Part shown: positions 1-8,155 of the stretch, one piece after another
How the letters are laid out: every line of letters starts with the position of its first letter
How positions within the stretch are numbered: position 1 is the stretch's first letter
Origin: JBBSUQ01 sp964389755
GTDB taxonomy: Bacteria; Bacteroidota; Bacteroidia; Flavobacteriales_D; Crocinitomicaceae
DNA: 55,499 nt
NCBI GenBank assembly: GCA_964389755.1
Contig: CAYMEW010000029.1
Span: forward strand, 1 to 55,499
Direction: 5' to 3'
Position numbers and translations under genes: made by a program
Notes under the pieces: generated by a model
Seen by the model: the letters and a program-made list of their open reading frames with translations, nothing else
Database searches by the model: none
Told to the model about the DNA's origin: nothing

Positions 1-2
1 TT

Positions 3-236
3 ACCGGAGTAGAAATTCAGGGAACGCGTTACCGTTTGAAGTGCTATCACTTCTCCTACACCCTTTCGGCAGATGGCATTTTGCATGTCACAAGACACGT
101 GAAAGTGCAGGAGAACCGACCGGGCTTTTACGAGCGTTATGTCTGCGACCCGGTACTCAATGCCTCCAGACCAGTATCCTCACTGAGTCGCAGGGAAAGG
201 AGGCAGCAAGAGCGAAAGTTCAGGCAGCGGGAATAG
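3..236 (+). CDS. 3' end of an unknown protein (partial)
   Basis: An open frame runs from the left edge to a TAG at 234-236, giving the last 77 residues of a protein whose start lies outside the window. The visible part is mixed polar and aromatic and ends in a very basic arginine/glutamine-rich tail (RRERRQQERKFRQRE). I recognise no domain. The TTG at 36 could be read as a start, but the frame stays open upstream of it, so a truncated gene is more likely. It is followed by about 220 bases without a gene. Confidence 0.5.
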   Translation, partial: TGVEIQGTRYRLKCYHFSYTLSADGILHVTRHVKVQENRPGFYERYVCDPVLNASRPVSSLSRRERRQQERKFRQRE

Positions 237-454
237 CCGATAGTCGTTTTTAACGGTTGGGGAACCTGAATAGGCAGGCGAGTTTTCCCGTTTTACGGAT
301 AGGATTTACTATCCTTAAAAATCCTGCCTTCCGAGATCATCGTCACTTTCAATTTGATTTCGAACCAATTTTTACGATCCGATCGCTTAGAATACGTCAC
401 ATGCCGTATGCGAACATTCGGCATAACGCACTACTTTTATCAAAAAGTCAGTCC
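237..454. promoter_or_regulatory. Intergenic leader of the response regulator with two inverted repeats
   Basis: This stretch holds no convincing gene. It contains a short hairpin GGATAG-N6-CTATCC (297-314) followed by TTAAAAA, and a perfect repeat ATGCCG-N12-CGGCAT (401-424). A near-consensus Bacteroidota -7 box, TACTTTTA, lies at 432-439, 15 bases before the chosen regulator start. The second repeat sits just upstream of that box, where an operator would be expected. Whether either repeat is functional is inference. Confidence 0.35.
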
Positions 455-1102
455 ATGATACGCATTGCCCTCGCCGAAGACAATAATTTTCTCGCAGCAT
501 CCATCCGGGATAAGATCGGTCTCTTTCCCGAAGAACTGAAGTTCAAATTTCGCGGGGAAAACGGCAGCGACCTCCTGGACAAACTCCAAAACGACAGCAA
601 TATCGACGTTATCCTGATGGACATCCAAATGCCAGTCATGAATGGCATCGAAGCTACCGAACTGGTCAGTAAAAAATTCCCGCATATCCGCATCATCATG
701 TTAACCGTGCTCGATGACGAGAACCACATTTTCCAGGCCATTCGCGCCGGCGCCAACGGTTACATTCTTAAAGACGAACCGCCGCAACGTCTGCTTGAAG
801 GTATTCGTGATATCATGAACGGAGGAGCCCCGATGTCTGCCGGAATAGCTTCGAAAGCACTGAAGATCCTGCGAAACCCCGACAGGTTGCATCAGCCCGA
901 ACAAGCGGACTTTAAACTCACCGCCCGCGAAACGGATGTGCTCGTCCAGCTTTCCAACGGACTGGATTACCGTGAAATCGCGCTGAACCTCAATATTTCT
1001 CCTGGAACCGTTCGCAAACACATCGAGAACACGTATTCCAAACTCCAGGTTCACAACAAGATCGAAGCCGTGCAGCTCGCGATCCGGAACCGCATCATCT
1101 AA
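455..1102 (+). CDS. LuxR/NarL-type response regulator
   Basis: A 215-residue DNA-binding response regulator. The receiver domain (about 1-120) has the acidic pair E8/D9, phosphoacceptor D56 in LMDIQMP, T84 and K106. A LuxR-type helix-turn-helix covers about 155-206 (LTARETDVL ... GTVRKHIENTYSKL). The open frame extends upstream to 257, but homology-like sequence only begins at MIRIALAED, so the ATG at 455 is chosen. No histidine kinase lies next to it in the window, so its partner is unknown. Its stop overlaps the 3' end of the opposing Nudix gene by 4 bases. Target genes cannot be told from the sequence. Confidence 0.9.
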   Translation: MIRIALAEDNNFLAASIRDKIGLFPEELKFKFRGENGSDLLDKLQNDSNIDVILMDIQMPVMNGIEATELVSKKFPHIRIIMLTVLDDENHIFQAIRAGANGYILKDEPPQRLLEGIRDIMNGGAPMSAGIASKALKILRNPDRLHQPEQADFKLTARETDVLVQLSNGLDYREIALNLNISPGTVRKHIENTYSKLQVHNKIEAVQLAIRNRII

Positions 1103-1716
1103 GCGCCTTTCTCCTCGAAATAGGTATCGATTACTTCACGGATAGAGCCGTACGTTTCCATGGTGAGCGCATACACCTCATCCCGGCTTAGCCATTTCGC
1201 TTTTGTAATTCCCTCTTTCTTCTGAGGCGTTAGTTTCTTAGGTCCGTCGTAGTCCAGACGGTACCAGTATGTTTTTTTAATCGTCGGGCGGCCTTTGTAC
1301 GTATATGTATGATAGGTATTTATGAGCGGTTCTCCCAAAACCGGGTTTACAATTCCACACTCCTCCTCGATCTCGCGTACGGCGCATCGTTCGATGTTCT
1401 CACCGGCATCCAGTTTGCCTTTTGGAATATCCCACACCCCGTTTCGCTTAATTAGCAAGTACTTATCTTCCCGTTTTACAATCCCTCCCGCAGCTTCGAT
1501 GAATTCGAACTTCTCGAACAAGGCTGCAAAGGCCGATTCGGGACGCTTACTTACAATATAGATAGGCGTGTTCAAAGGATCGTTTTGAGCCCATTCGAAG
1601 ATCCCTGTCCGCAGCACCTTGAGTTTTTCACTGTGTATCACCACGCGCTCTTCCGTGGTTTTTTGAAGTTTTTGCACAATATAAACAGGGGAGTTTTCTA
1701 TAAAAACTTTGTACAT
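1099..1716 (-). CDS. Nudix hydrolase
   Basis: A 205-residue protein with a complete Nudix box at about residues 100-122: G-x5-E-x7-REIEEECGI. The box supplies the glutamates that bind Mg2+ for hydrolysis of a nucleoside diphosphate linked to another group. The N-terminal 70 residues form an extra domain, and the fold ends with an aromatic-rich strand region (KKTYWYRLDY). The substrate cannot be predicted. The start codon is only 8 bases from the pyrE start on the other strand, so the two promoters must overlap; the order Nudix-pyrE is one I know from Flavobacteriia. Its 3' end overlaps the response regulator tail to tail. Confidence 0.88.
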   Translation of the reverse strand: MYKVFIENSPVYIVQKLQKTTEERVVIHSEKLKVLRTGIFEWAQNDPLNTPIYIVSKRPESAFAALFEKFEFIEAAGGIVKREDKYLLIKRNGVWDIPKGKLDAGENIERCAVREIEEECGIVNPVLGEPLINTYHTYTYKGRPTIKKTYWYRLDYDGPKKLTPQKKEGITKAKWLSRDEVYALTMETYGSIREVIDTYFEEKGA

Positions 1717-1719
1717 TTG
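1712..1719 (+). promoter_or_regulatory. -7 promoter box of pyrE (TACATTTG)
   Basis: A perfect match to the Bacteroidota -7 consensus TAnnTTTG, ending only 5 bases before the pyrE ATG. Transcription normally starts a few bases after this box, so the mRNA would begin at or next to the start codon. I see no clear -33 element. The box overlaps the Nudix start codon on the other strand. Confidence 0.55.
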
Positions 1720-1724
1720 CGATT

Positions 1725-2366
1725 ATGATTTTGAATAACGATCGAGCGCTAAAGGTAGCAGAATTTTTATTAAAAATAAAAGCTGTTAAACTGCAGCCAA
1801 ACGCCCCGTTTACCTGGGCTTCCGGATGGAAATCCCCGATCTACTGTGACAATCGTGTCACACTGTCATACCCGACCATCCGCACCTTCATTCGCCAGGC
1901 TTATGCCGAAGCAATTCTCGAACATTTCGGAAAGCCGGATATCGTTGCCGGAGTGGCAACCGGTGGTATTGCACAGGGAGCTCTCGTGGCGCAGGAGCTC
2001 GGTCTGCCCTTCGTATATGTGCGTAGCGAAGCAAAAAGTCATGGTATGGGAAACCAGATCGAAGGACATTTTGAAGAAGGACAGAAAGTAGTGGTCATCG
2101 AAGACCTTATTTCTACCGGAGGGAGCAGTCTCAAAGCAGTTGAGGCGCTACGCGATGCCGGACTCGAAGTGAAAGGTCTGGTAGCCATTTTTACATACGG
2201 TTTTCAAACCGCCGCAGACAATTTCAACGAAAAAGCCTGCCCGCATGTTACCCTTACAAATTACGATTTTCTCGTCGAAACAGCACTTGAAAAAGAATAT
2301 ATTACGGAGCAGGATGTTCAGTCTCTGAAAGAATGGAGAACGGCTCCGCAAAACTGGAAACAATGA
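1725..2366 (+). CDS. pyrE: Orotate phosphoribosyltransferase
   Basis: A 213-residue cytoplasmic enzyme that joins orotate to PRPP to make orotidine 5'-phosphate in pyrimidine synthesis. The PRPP-binding loop is plain at about 123-135 (VVVIEDLISTGGS). The N-terminus MILNNDRALKVAEFLLKI and the motif WASGWKSPIYCDNR are typical of the family in Flavobacteriia, which fixes the ATG at 1725. Its stop codon overlaps the start of the next gene (ATGA at 2363-2366), implying translational coupling. The promoter box lies 5 bases upstream, suggesting a leaderless message. Confidence 0.96.
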   Translation: MILNNDRALKVAEFLLKIKAVKLQPNAPFTWASGWKSPIYCDNRVTLSYPTIRTFIRQAYAEAILEHFGKPDIVAGVATGGIAQGALVAQELGLPFVYVRSEAKSHGMGNQIEGHFEEGQKVVVIEDLISTGGSSLKAVEALRDAGLEVKGLVAIFTYGFQTAADNFNEKACPHVTLTNYDFLVETALEKEYITEQDVQSLKEWRTAPQNWKQ

Positions 2367-2764
2367 AACTCGAAAGCAAAGAAGTACTGGTAAACGCCGA
2401 ACGCGATGAACTGCGCAGCTTCGTTAAAAACCCGGAGAACATCATTCACCTGCTTCCGCAGGATGCCATTTCAGACTGGCAGGCAGATTCCGAAAAATGT
2501 TCTTTCAAAGTACAGGGCGGAGTGGTGATCACACTTGTCGCTGCCGGTGATAACGGTTCGGATGAAGTCTATATGAAAAGCGGAGAAAAATCCCCGTTCG
2601 ACTTTAATTTGGTCATTCATCTGGATGAAGCCGGTGCCGGACAAACCAAAGGACACATCTCCTTTGACGGAAAAGTAAACATGTTCCTGAAAATGATGGT
2701 TGAGAAACCTCTTTCAAACCTGTTTAATTACATGTCCGAAAAAATGCAGGAACGCTACGCCTGA
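2363..2764 (+). CDS. SRPBCC (START-like) family protein
   Basis: A 133-residue protein with no signal peptide. The pattern of alternating strands followed by a long C-terminal helix (MFLKMMVEKPLSNLFNYMSEKM) fits the SRPBCC/START-like fold, a cavity for hydrophobic ligands. A protein of this type follows pyrE in many Flavobacteriia. The start ATG overlaps the pyrE stop, so the 10 extra upstream codons of the open frame are not used. The 3' end overlaps the opposing birA by 10 bases. Ligand and role are unknown. Confidence 0.75.
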   Translation: MKLESKEVLVNAERDELRSFVKNPENIIHLLPQDAISDWQADSEKCSFKVQGGVVITLVAAGDNGSDEVYMKSGEKSPFDFNLVIHLDEAGAGQTKGHISFDGKVNMFLKMMVEKPLSNLFNYMSEKMQERYA

Positions 2765-3504
2765 AGTTCCCGCTCCAGGAAGCGTACCTCTTTTAAAGCA
2801 TAAGCGCGCAGATCACCGTTTTCAGCATGCCGGATAATCAGGCGACCTTCCTGGTCGAGGCCTTCAATGACCCCGGTAAAGATTCCTCGCTCGTCCTCAA
2901 AACGACTTTCCTGGTGCAACAGCCACAAATTTTTCAGGTATAACTGTTCCACGGCCTGGAAATCTCCGTCGGACAGCAATTTGTAATACAAATCGAAACG
3001 GTAAAGCAACTGTTCGCACACGGACTGGATAACAAGTTCTGTTCCGGTCTCCGAAAAAAGACTGGTTGCCTGCAGGGAACTCTCAAATTCCTGGTTCACA
3101 TTGAGGCCCACACCGATAATCGAACTATAAATGCGTTCCTGCCGCAACTGGTTTTCGATTAGGATTCCTGCGATCTTTTTACGATTGACGACAATATCAT
3201 TCGGCCATTTGATCTGCGCCGGCACTCCGTGAACCTGTAGCAGGTCGATCAGTGCCAGGCTCACGACCTGGTTTAATACCTTTGCCGATTGTACTGACAG
3301 ATTTTCATGACGCAGGTAACAGGAAAGCATCAGGTTTTTACCGGCTTCCGACACCCAACTGTTCGATCGTTGCCCCCTGCCATTTGTCTGGTTTTCTGCC
3401 AAAATAACAGTCCCGCTTTCTATTTGTGCGGCTTTAATAAGATTGGCAATATAATTGTTCGTAGAATCAACCGAATGCAACCTGATGATTTTTCGTACGA
3501 TCAT
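2755..3504 (-). CDS. birA: Biotin--[acetyl-CoA-carboxylase] ligase
   Basis: A 249-residue ligase that activates biotin as biotinyl-AMP and attaches it to biotin carboxyl carrier proteins. The biotin/ATP site motif GRGQRSNSW is at about 42-50 and KWPND at 99-103. There is no N-terminal helix-turn-helix, so unlike E. coli BirA it should be an enzyme only, not a repressor. The open frame continues upstream to 3816 through rsfS on the other strand; the family start MIVRKIIRLHSVDSTN fixes the ATG at 3504. It faces away from rsfS across 79 bases. Confidence 0.93.
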   Translation of the reverse strand: MIVRKIIRLHSVDSTNNYIANLIKAAQIESGTVILAENQTNGRGQRSNSWVSEAGKNLMLSCYLRHENLSVQSAKVLNQVVSLALIDLLQVHGVPAQIKWPNDIVVNRKKIAGILIENQLRQERIYSSIIGVGLNVNQEFESSLQATSLFSETGTELVIQSVCEQLLYRFDLYYKLLSDGDFQAVEQLYLKNLWLLHQESRFEDERGIFTGVIEGLDQEGRLIIRHAENGDLRAYALKEVRFLERELQA

Positions 3505-3561
3505 ATAAACAAATGCGTTTAATTGTGCGTTTTTAGTAAGGTTAAAGTTAAAATTAAAAGT

Positions 3562-3569
3562 TAGTTTTG
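3562..3569 (+). promoter_or_regulatory. -7 promoter box of rsfS-ftsH (TAGTTTTG)
   Basis: A perfect TAnnTTTG box, 14 bases before the rsfS start. The birA-rsfS gap upstream is rich in TTAAA and AAATT runs, but no -33 TTTG is obvious at the usual spacing. Confidence 0.5.
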
Positions 3570-3583
3570 TAGGATAATAGTGA

Positions 3584-3961
3584 ATGCAATTGAGTAAAAA
3601 AGAAATTAATTCGCGCCTTTTGTGTGATGCAATCGTAGAAGGAATGCAGGAAAACAAGGCCAAAGACATCGTCATTCTTGATCTCCGAAATGTTACTGGT
3701 TCCGTTACAGATTTTTTTATAATCTGTACCGGAGAATCTTCAACCCAGATAGATGGTATTTCAGCAGCCGTTGAACGCCGTACGCGTAAGGAACTGAAGG
3801 AAAAGCCATGGCACACGGAAGGGCGCGGGAACAGCGAATGGGTGCTGATGGATTACGTAAACGTGGTAGCTCACGTCTTCTATAAAACAGCACGCGAATT
3901 TTACGACCTCGAGGAACTGTGGTCAGACGCAAAACGAACAGATGTCCCTAATTTGAATTAA
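3584..3961 (+). CDS. rsfS: Ribosomal silencing factor RsfS
   Basis: A 125-residue protein of the RsfS/YbeB/Iojap family. The family binds ribosomal protein uL14 on the large subunit and blocks subunit joining when nutrients are short. Typical motifs are present: DIVILDLRNVTGSVTDFFIICTG, then EGRGNSEWVLMDYVNVVAHVF and a C-terminal FYDLEELWSDA. It is the usual length. ftsH begins 5 bases after its stop, so the two are almost certainly co-transcribed. Confidence 0.95.
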   Translation: MQLSKKEINSRLLCDAIVEGMQENKAKDIVILDLRNVTGSVTDFFIICTGESSTQIDGISAAVERRTRKELKEKPWHTEGRGNSEWVLMDYVNVVAHVFYKTAREFYDLEELWSDAKRTDVPNLN

Positions 3962-3966
3962 TCGAA

Positions 3967-6114
3967 ATGGCAGAAAACAACAAAAAACCAAATACGCCCA
4001 ATAAAACCCCTTTCTCAATCTACTGGATTTACGCGTTGATCGCCATCGGACTGATCGGAGTACACCTCTTCCTGAACGGATCGGCCAGTATGACAGTTAA
4101 GTACGAAAACCTGTTCTTTGACCTGGCTCGTAATAATTATGTGCAGGACATTAAACTGATCAATAAAACTCGTGCCGATTATCACCTGACGGAACAGGGT
4201 GTGAATTACGTTAAAAATTCGAAAGAACCGGGGTTCAAAGAACTGAAGGACGTTATTTCCAAAAGTAGTTCCAAACCGACAGAGATCGATCTTACGACCC
4301 CGATTTCGGACAACGGTTCCTTCGTCGGAGAACTCAAAGAGATCCAGGAAGAACAGCGTAAAAACGAACAAAAAGTGGTTCAGTTCACCCCGACGGAAGA
4401 AGTGAACTACCTCGGCACGATCGTCGGCTACATCCTTCCGCTGGCCATTATCATTCTTGTCTGGATCTTCGTGATGCGACGGATGACAGGCGGTGGCGGC
4501 GGAGCCGGCGGACAGATCTTCAACATCGGGAAGTCGCGTGCGCAGCTCTATGAAAAGGGCAAAACCACGAACATCACGTTTAAAGACGTTGCCGGGCTGG
4601 AAGGCGCCAAAGAAGAGATTCAGGAGATCGTCGAATTCCTGAAAAATCCGAAAAAATACACCGAACTCGGTGCTAAAATTCCGAAAGGAGCCTTACTTGT
4701 AGGACCTCCGGGAACCGGTAAAACCCTGCTTGCGAAAGCCGTTGCAGGAGAAGCGAAAGTTCCGTTCTTCTCCCTGTCGGGTTCCGACTTCGTCGAAATG
4801 TTCGTAGGTGTGGGAGCCTCACGGGTTCGTGACCTTTTTAAACAGGCCAAGGAAAAATCACCGGCCATCATCTTTATCGATGAGATCGATGCCATTGGGC
4901 GCGCCCGTGGTAAGAACAACAGTTTCGGCTCGAATGACGAACGGGAGAACACGCTCAACCAGCTCCTTACGGAAATGGACGGTTTCGGTACAAACTCCGG
5001 TGTGATCATTCTGGCGGCAACCAACCGGGCGGATGTACTCGACGGAGCCCTCATGCGTGCCGGACGTTTTGACAGGCAGATCTATGTGGATATGCCCGAC
5101 ATTAACGAACGAAAAGAGATTTTCCAGGTACACCTCAAACCGATCAAACTCGACACCAATATCGATATCGATTTTCTCGCAAAACAAACACCCGGATTTT
5201 CCGGTGCCGACATTGCCAACCTTTGTAACGAAGCGGCACTTATCGCAGCCCGTAAAGGAAAGAAAGCGGTCGATAAACAGGATTTCCTCGATGCGGTTGA
5301 CCGGATCATTGGCGGACTTGAGAAAAAGAACAAGATCATTACCAAAGAAGAAAAACGCGCAATCGCCTTCCATGAAGCCGGCCACGCAACCATTTCCTGG
5401 TTGTTGGAACACGCGCATCCGCTTGTAAAAGTAACGATCGTTCCGCGCGGACAATCGCTTGGTGCAGCCTGGTATTTGCCGGAAGAACGCAGCATTACCA
5501 CCACCGAGCAGATTCTCGACGAAATGTGTTCCGCACTCGGTGGACGTGCTGCAGAAGAACTTATTTTCGGACGTATCAGTACCGGAGCGCTCTCCGATCT
5601 TGAAAAAGTGACCAAACAGGCGTATGCAATGGTTTCCATTTACGGACTTAACAAGCGTATCGGAAACCGTTCTTACTACGATTCCCAGGGTCGTGACATG
5701 TTCACCAAACCTTATTCGGAAGATACCGCCCGCGTTATCGACGAAGAAGTGAGCAAAATGATCGAAGGGCAGTATCAGCGTGCGCTTGAGATTCTGACGA
5801 ATAATCGTGAAAAATTGACTAAATTGGCTGAAAAGCTACTCTCTACCGAAGTCATTTTCAAGGAGGACCTGGAAGAGATCTTCGGAAAACGCCCCTGGGG
5901 TGCTGAAGAAACGCCGCTTGTAAAAGAAGAAGTTCAGGAAGTAAACGACCTGCACGATATTCGTGAAAAAGAGCACCAGGCGGAATCCGAAGCGCAGAAT
6001 CAGCCGGGTACGAATAAAGAACCGGAGCAGCCAAAAGAAGCAGGAACTGAACATGACGCGTCTGAAGAAAATGATGAAAACGATCCGGGAACAACTCGCG
6101 ACGTTCAACATTAA
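3967..6114 (+). CDS. ftsH: ATP-dependent zinc metalloprotease FtsH
   Basis: A 715-residue inner-membrane AAA+ protease that removes misassembled membrane proteins and short-lived regulators. Visible in order: a first membrane segment (about 17-37), a small periplasmic region, a second membrane segment (149-170), a glycine-rich linker (GGGGGAGG), Walker A GPPGTGKT (246-253), Walker B IIFIDEID (301-308), the arginine-finger region (RAGRFDRQ), the zinc motif HEAGH (469-473) and a third zinc ligand D544 in ALSDLEK. The last 60 residues are acidic and low in complexity, as in other Bacteroidota. The 3' end overlaps the next reading frame. Confidence 0.97.
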   Translation: MAENNKKPNTPNKTPFSIYWIYALIAIGLIGVHLFLNGSASMTVKYENLFFDLARNNYVQDIKLINKTRADYHLTEQGVNYVKNSKEPGFKELKDVISKSSSKPTEIDLTTPISDNGSFVGELKEIQEEQRKNEQKVVQFTPTEEVNYLGTIVGYILPLAIIILVWIFVMRRMTGGGGGAGGQIFNIGKSRAQLYEKGKTTNITFKDVAGLEGAKEEIQEIVEFLKNPKKYTELGAKIPKGALLVGPPGTGKTLLAKAVAGEAKVPFFSLSGSDFVEMFVGVGASRVRDLFKQAKEKSPAIIFIDEIDAIGRARGKNNSFGSNDERENTLNQLLTEMDGFGTNSGVIILAATNRADVLDGALMRAGRFDRQIYVDMPDINERKEIFQVHLKPIKLDTNIDIDFLAKQTPGFSGADIANLCNEAALIAARKGKKAVDKQDFLDAVDRIIGGLEKKNKIITKEEKRAIAFHEAGHATISWLLEHAHPLVKVTIVPRGQSLGAAWYLPEERSITTTEQILDEMCSALGGRAAEELIFGRISTGALSDLEKVTKQAYAMVSIYGLNKRIGNRSYYDSQGRDMFTKPYSEDTARVIDEEVSKMIEGQYQRALEILTNNREKLTKLAEKLLSTEVIFKEDLEEIFGKRPWGAEETPLVKEEVQEVNDLHDIREKEHQAESEAQNQPGTNKEPEQPKEAGTEHDASEENDENDPGTTRDVQH

Positions 6115-6325
6115 GCTATTCCACGAACCCCGTTACGTGGCTGTTTTCAGAACGAAAGAAACGCATTTGATCAGTCTCTATAAATTATTACTCGAAGAAC
6201 AGGACATTCCCGTGGTTGTATTCAACCAACGGGATTCGTCTTATAATGCCTTCGGCGATATTTCGCTCAATGTGCCGCGCCAGTTTGAGGAAGCGGCTAA
6301 AAAAATCATCCGGGAACATGAATGA
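6053..6325 (+). CDS. DUF2007-like small protein
   Basis: A protein of about 83-90 residues whose core (YVAVFRTKETHLISLYKLLLEEQDIPVVVFNQ ... VPRQFEEAAKKII, quoted in parts) resembles the DUF2007 fold, a small alpha/beta domain of unknown, perhaps signalling, role. The start is uncertain: ATG codons at 6053, 6071 and 6074 are all inside ftsH, so it overlaps the protease gene by 41-62 bases. Its stop overlaps the cdsA start by 8 bases. The position between ftsH and cdsA matches Flavobacteriia gene order. Function is unknown. Confidence 0.7.
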   Translation: MTRLKKMMKTIREQLATFNIKLFHEPRYVAVFRTKETHLISLYKLLLEEQDIPVVVFNQRDSSYNAFGDISLNVPRQFEEAAKKIIREHE

Positions 6326-7148
6326 TATTCTAACGCGATCCATTACAGGTGCCCTTTTTGTTAGCGCAGTAGTGGGAAGCCTCTACTTTTCTCCTCTTTC
6401 CACGGCAATTCTTTTCTCCATCGTGGTGCTCATCGCGCTGATCGAATTCAACCGTTTGTTTTCCGGGCATGAGATCTTTTCCGTTTCCTGGGAAACGTAT
6501 AGCCTCGGTTCGCTCCTGACCTTCGGGATATTGCTCGGAGTGATTAGTGGTTTCCTTCCTCCGCTTGTTCTGGCGGTCATCATGCCCATATGGTTCACCG
6601 TCTTCCTGTTGGAACTCTTCCGAAAAAAAGCACACCCGATCGCGAATATGGCAGCTTTTGCCTTCCAGAACATGTACATCGTGGTTCCGTTTACGCTGCT
6701 GATCCTGCTTCGCTACCAGGTCGCTTCGGATGTGGCCCTAGTTATCGGGATGTTCGTGCTCATCTGGGCAAATGATACCTTTGCTTACCTCACCGGGCGA
6801 CTTTTCGGAAAGACACGCCTTTTGGAACGTATTTCCCCGAAAAAAACCTGGGAAGGTACCCTCGGCGGTGCTTTGATGACCTTCGGTTTTGCACTTTCCT
6901 ACGGACTGATCTTCGGGCAGCCCGGATTTATTTCCGGCGATCTGCTTTTCTGGATCGTGGCCGCGTTGATCATCGTACCGACCGCCGTACTAGGTGATCT
7001 CCTGGAGTCGCTGATGAAGCGCAGCCTGCATATCAAGGACACCGGAAGTATTCTTCCAGGCCACGGCGGCATCCTCGATCGCTTCGATGCTGCGATCTTC
7101 ACCATTCCCTTTTTCTATTGCTGGTGCCTCATTTATATGTACTTTTGA
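6318..7148 (+). CDS. cdsA: Phosphatidate cytidylyltransferase (CDP-diacylglycerol synthase)
   Basis: A 276-residue integral membrane enzyme that makes CDP-diacylglycerol from phosphatidic acid and CTP, the branch point to phosphatidylserine and phosphatidylglycerol lipids. Multiple hydrophobic segments cover the chain, and the family signature is near the end (about 231-255): SLMKR-x4-KD-x6-PGHGGILDR. The ATG at 6318 overlaps the previous stop (ATGAATGA); upstream codons of the open frame belong to the overlapping gene. psd follows 13 bases later, so two steps of phosphatidylethanolamine synthesis are adjacent. Confidence 0.95.
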   Translation: MNDILTRSITGALFVSAVVGSLYFSPLSTAILFSIVVLIALIEFNRLFSGHEIFSVSWETYSLGSLLTFGILLGVISGFLPPLVLAVIMPIWFTVFLLELFRKKAHPIANMAAFAFQNMYIVVPFTLLILLRYQVASDVALVIGMFVLIWANDTFAYLTGRLFGKTRLLERISPKKTWEGTLGGALMTFGFALSYGLIFGQPGFISGDLLFWIVAALIIVPTAVLGDLLESLMKRSLHIKDTGSILPGHGGILDRFDAAIFTIPFFYCWCLIYMYF

Positions 7149-7161
7149 CCTAAAATCGATC

Positions 7162-7827
7162 ATGAAACTACATCGTGAAGGCTATCTGATCATTGCCATC
7201 GGGCTGATTATCCTGACGGCCATTCAGTTCGGGAACTATTTTCTTTTTATTTATACCGGGTGGTTGTGGCTGTTCCTTTTACTTTCGCTTGGCGTGCTGG
7301 TAATGGCTTACCTGATCATCCAGTTCTTTCGCATCCCGAAACGCAGCTTCGCTTTTGAAGGAAATGACATTCTGTGTCCGGCCGACGGAAAGGTTGTTGT
7401 AATCGAAGAAGTGGAAGAAACCGAGTACTTTAAGGACAAACGCATCCAGATCTCGATTTTCATGTCACCGCTGAATGTCCACGCGAACTACAACCCGGTC
7501 TCCGGTATCGTGAAATACGTAAAATACCATCCGGGATTATTCCTGGTTGCCTGGCATCCGAAGAGTAGTACTGACAACGAACGGTCCACCTTTGTGGTGG
7601 AGCACGCCAACGGACAGGAAGTACTTTACAGGCAGATCGCAGGAGCGGTGGCACGCAGGATTTGTTATTACATTCGCGAAGGACAGCAGGTTCAGGCCGG
7701 TGAAGAATACGGATTTATCAAGTTCGGTTCGCGCATTGACGTGTTTTTGCCCCTGGGTACCAAAATTGACGTAAGCATTGGAGACGTGGTAAAAGCGAAA
7801 CTGACGCGCCTCGGTGAATTGCAATGA
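7162..7827 (+). CDS. psd: Phosphatidylserine decarboxylase proenzyme
   Basis: A 221-residue membrane enzyme that turns phosphatidylserine into phosphatidylethanolamine. Two hydrophobic segments lie at about 8-30 and 33-55. The self-cleavage site is the G189-S190 pair in YGFIKFGSRIDVFLP; cleavage makes the pyruvoyl cofactor on the new N-terminus. CPADGKV at about 72-78 is another family motif. The length fits the short bacterial class rather than the long E. coli form. The start at 7162 is chosen because the upstream 25 codons overlap cdsA. Confidence 0.94.
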   Translation: MKLHREGYLIIAIGLIILTAIQFGNYFLFIYTGWLWLFLLLSLGVLVMAYLIIQFFRIPKRSFAFEGNDILCPADGKVVVIEEVEETEYFKDKRIQISIFMSPLNVHANYNPVSGIVKYVKYHPGLFLVAWHPKSSTDNERSTFVVEHANGQEVLYRQIAGAVARRICYYIREGQQVQAGEEYGFIKFGSRIDVFLPLGTKIDVSIGDVVKAKLTRLGELQ

Positions 7828-7859
7828 TTTTTTTGATACATTCGTAAAAAATAATCAAG

Positions 7860-8069
7860 ATGAAAAAAGTATTTGTTGCACTCACACTCATGCTGTTTAC
7901 CGCAACGGTTGCTTCCACTGCCTATGCAGCGACAAACGGAGACGGAACCAAAACAGAGGTTAAGAAAGAAGACAAGAAAAAGAAGAAGAAAAAGTCTTCC
8001 TGCAGCGAGGAGAAATCCGGTGAAGCCAAAAGTTGTGCTTCCGGAAAATCCTGCTGTTCCAAGAAATAA
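7860..8069 (+). CDS. Small exported lysine- and cysteine-rich protein
   Basis: A 69-residue protein with a clean signal peptide (MKKVFVALTLMLFTATVASTAYA), then a highly charged stretch with seven lysines in a row, and a C-terminal part holding four cysteines in the pattern C-x11-C-x5-CC near its end. The mature peptide would be only about 45 residues and strongly basic. The cysteine cluster could bind metal or form disulfides, but no family is recognised. It stands alone between psd and grpE and is followed by its own terminator. Confidence 0.65.
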   Translation: MKKVFVALTLMLFTATVASTAYAATNGDGTKTEVKKEDKKKKKKKSSCSEEKSGEAKSCASGKSCCSKK

Positions 8070-8091
8070 ACCGGTCATTTAAAGACCTGTG

Positions 8092-8122
8092 AACCATCCG
8101 TCAGGACACGGATGGTTTTTTT
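8092..8122 (+). terminator. Rho-independent terminator
   Basis: Perfect 10-bp stem AACCATCCGT / ACGGATGGTT with a 6-base loop, followed by a run of T. It closes the small exported gene and separates it from grpE. Confidence 0.85.
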
Positions 8123-8155
8123 ATGTCATGTTTACAGCAGTCGGAGACTTTTTCT

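Noticed and set aside
3505..3816. N-terminal extension of birA
   Set aside because: These codons overlap rsfS on the other strand and look unlike biotin ligase; the family start is at 3504.
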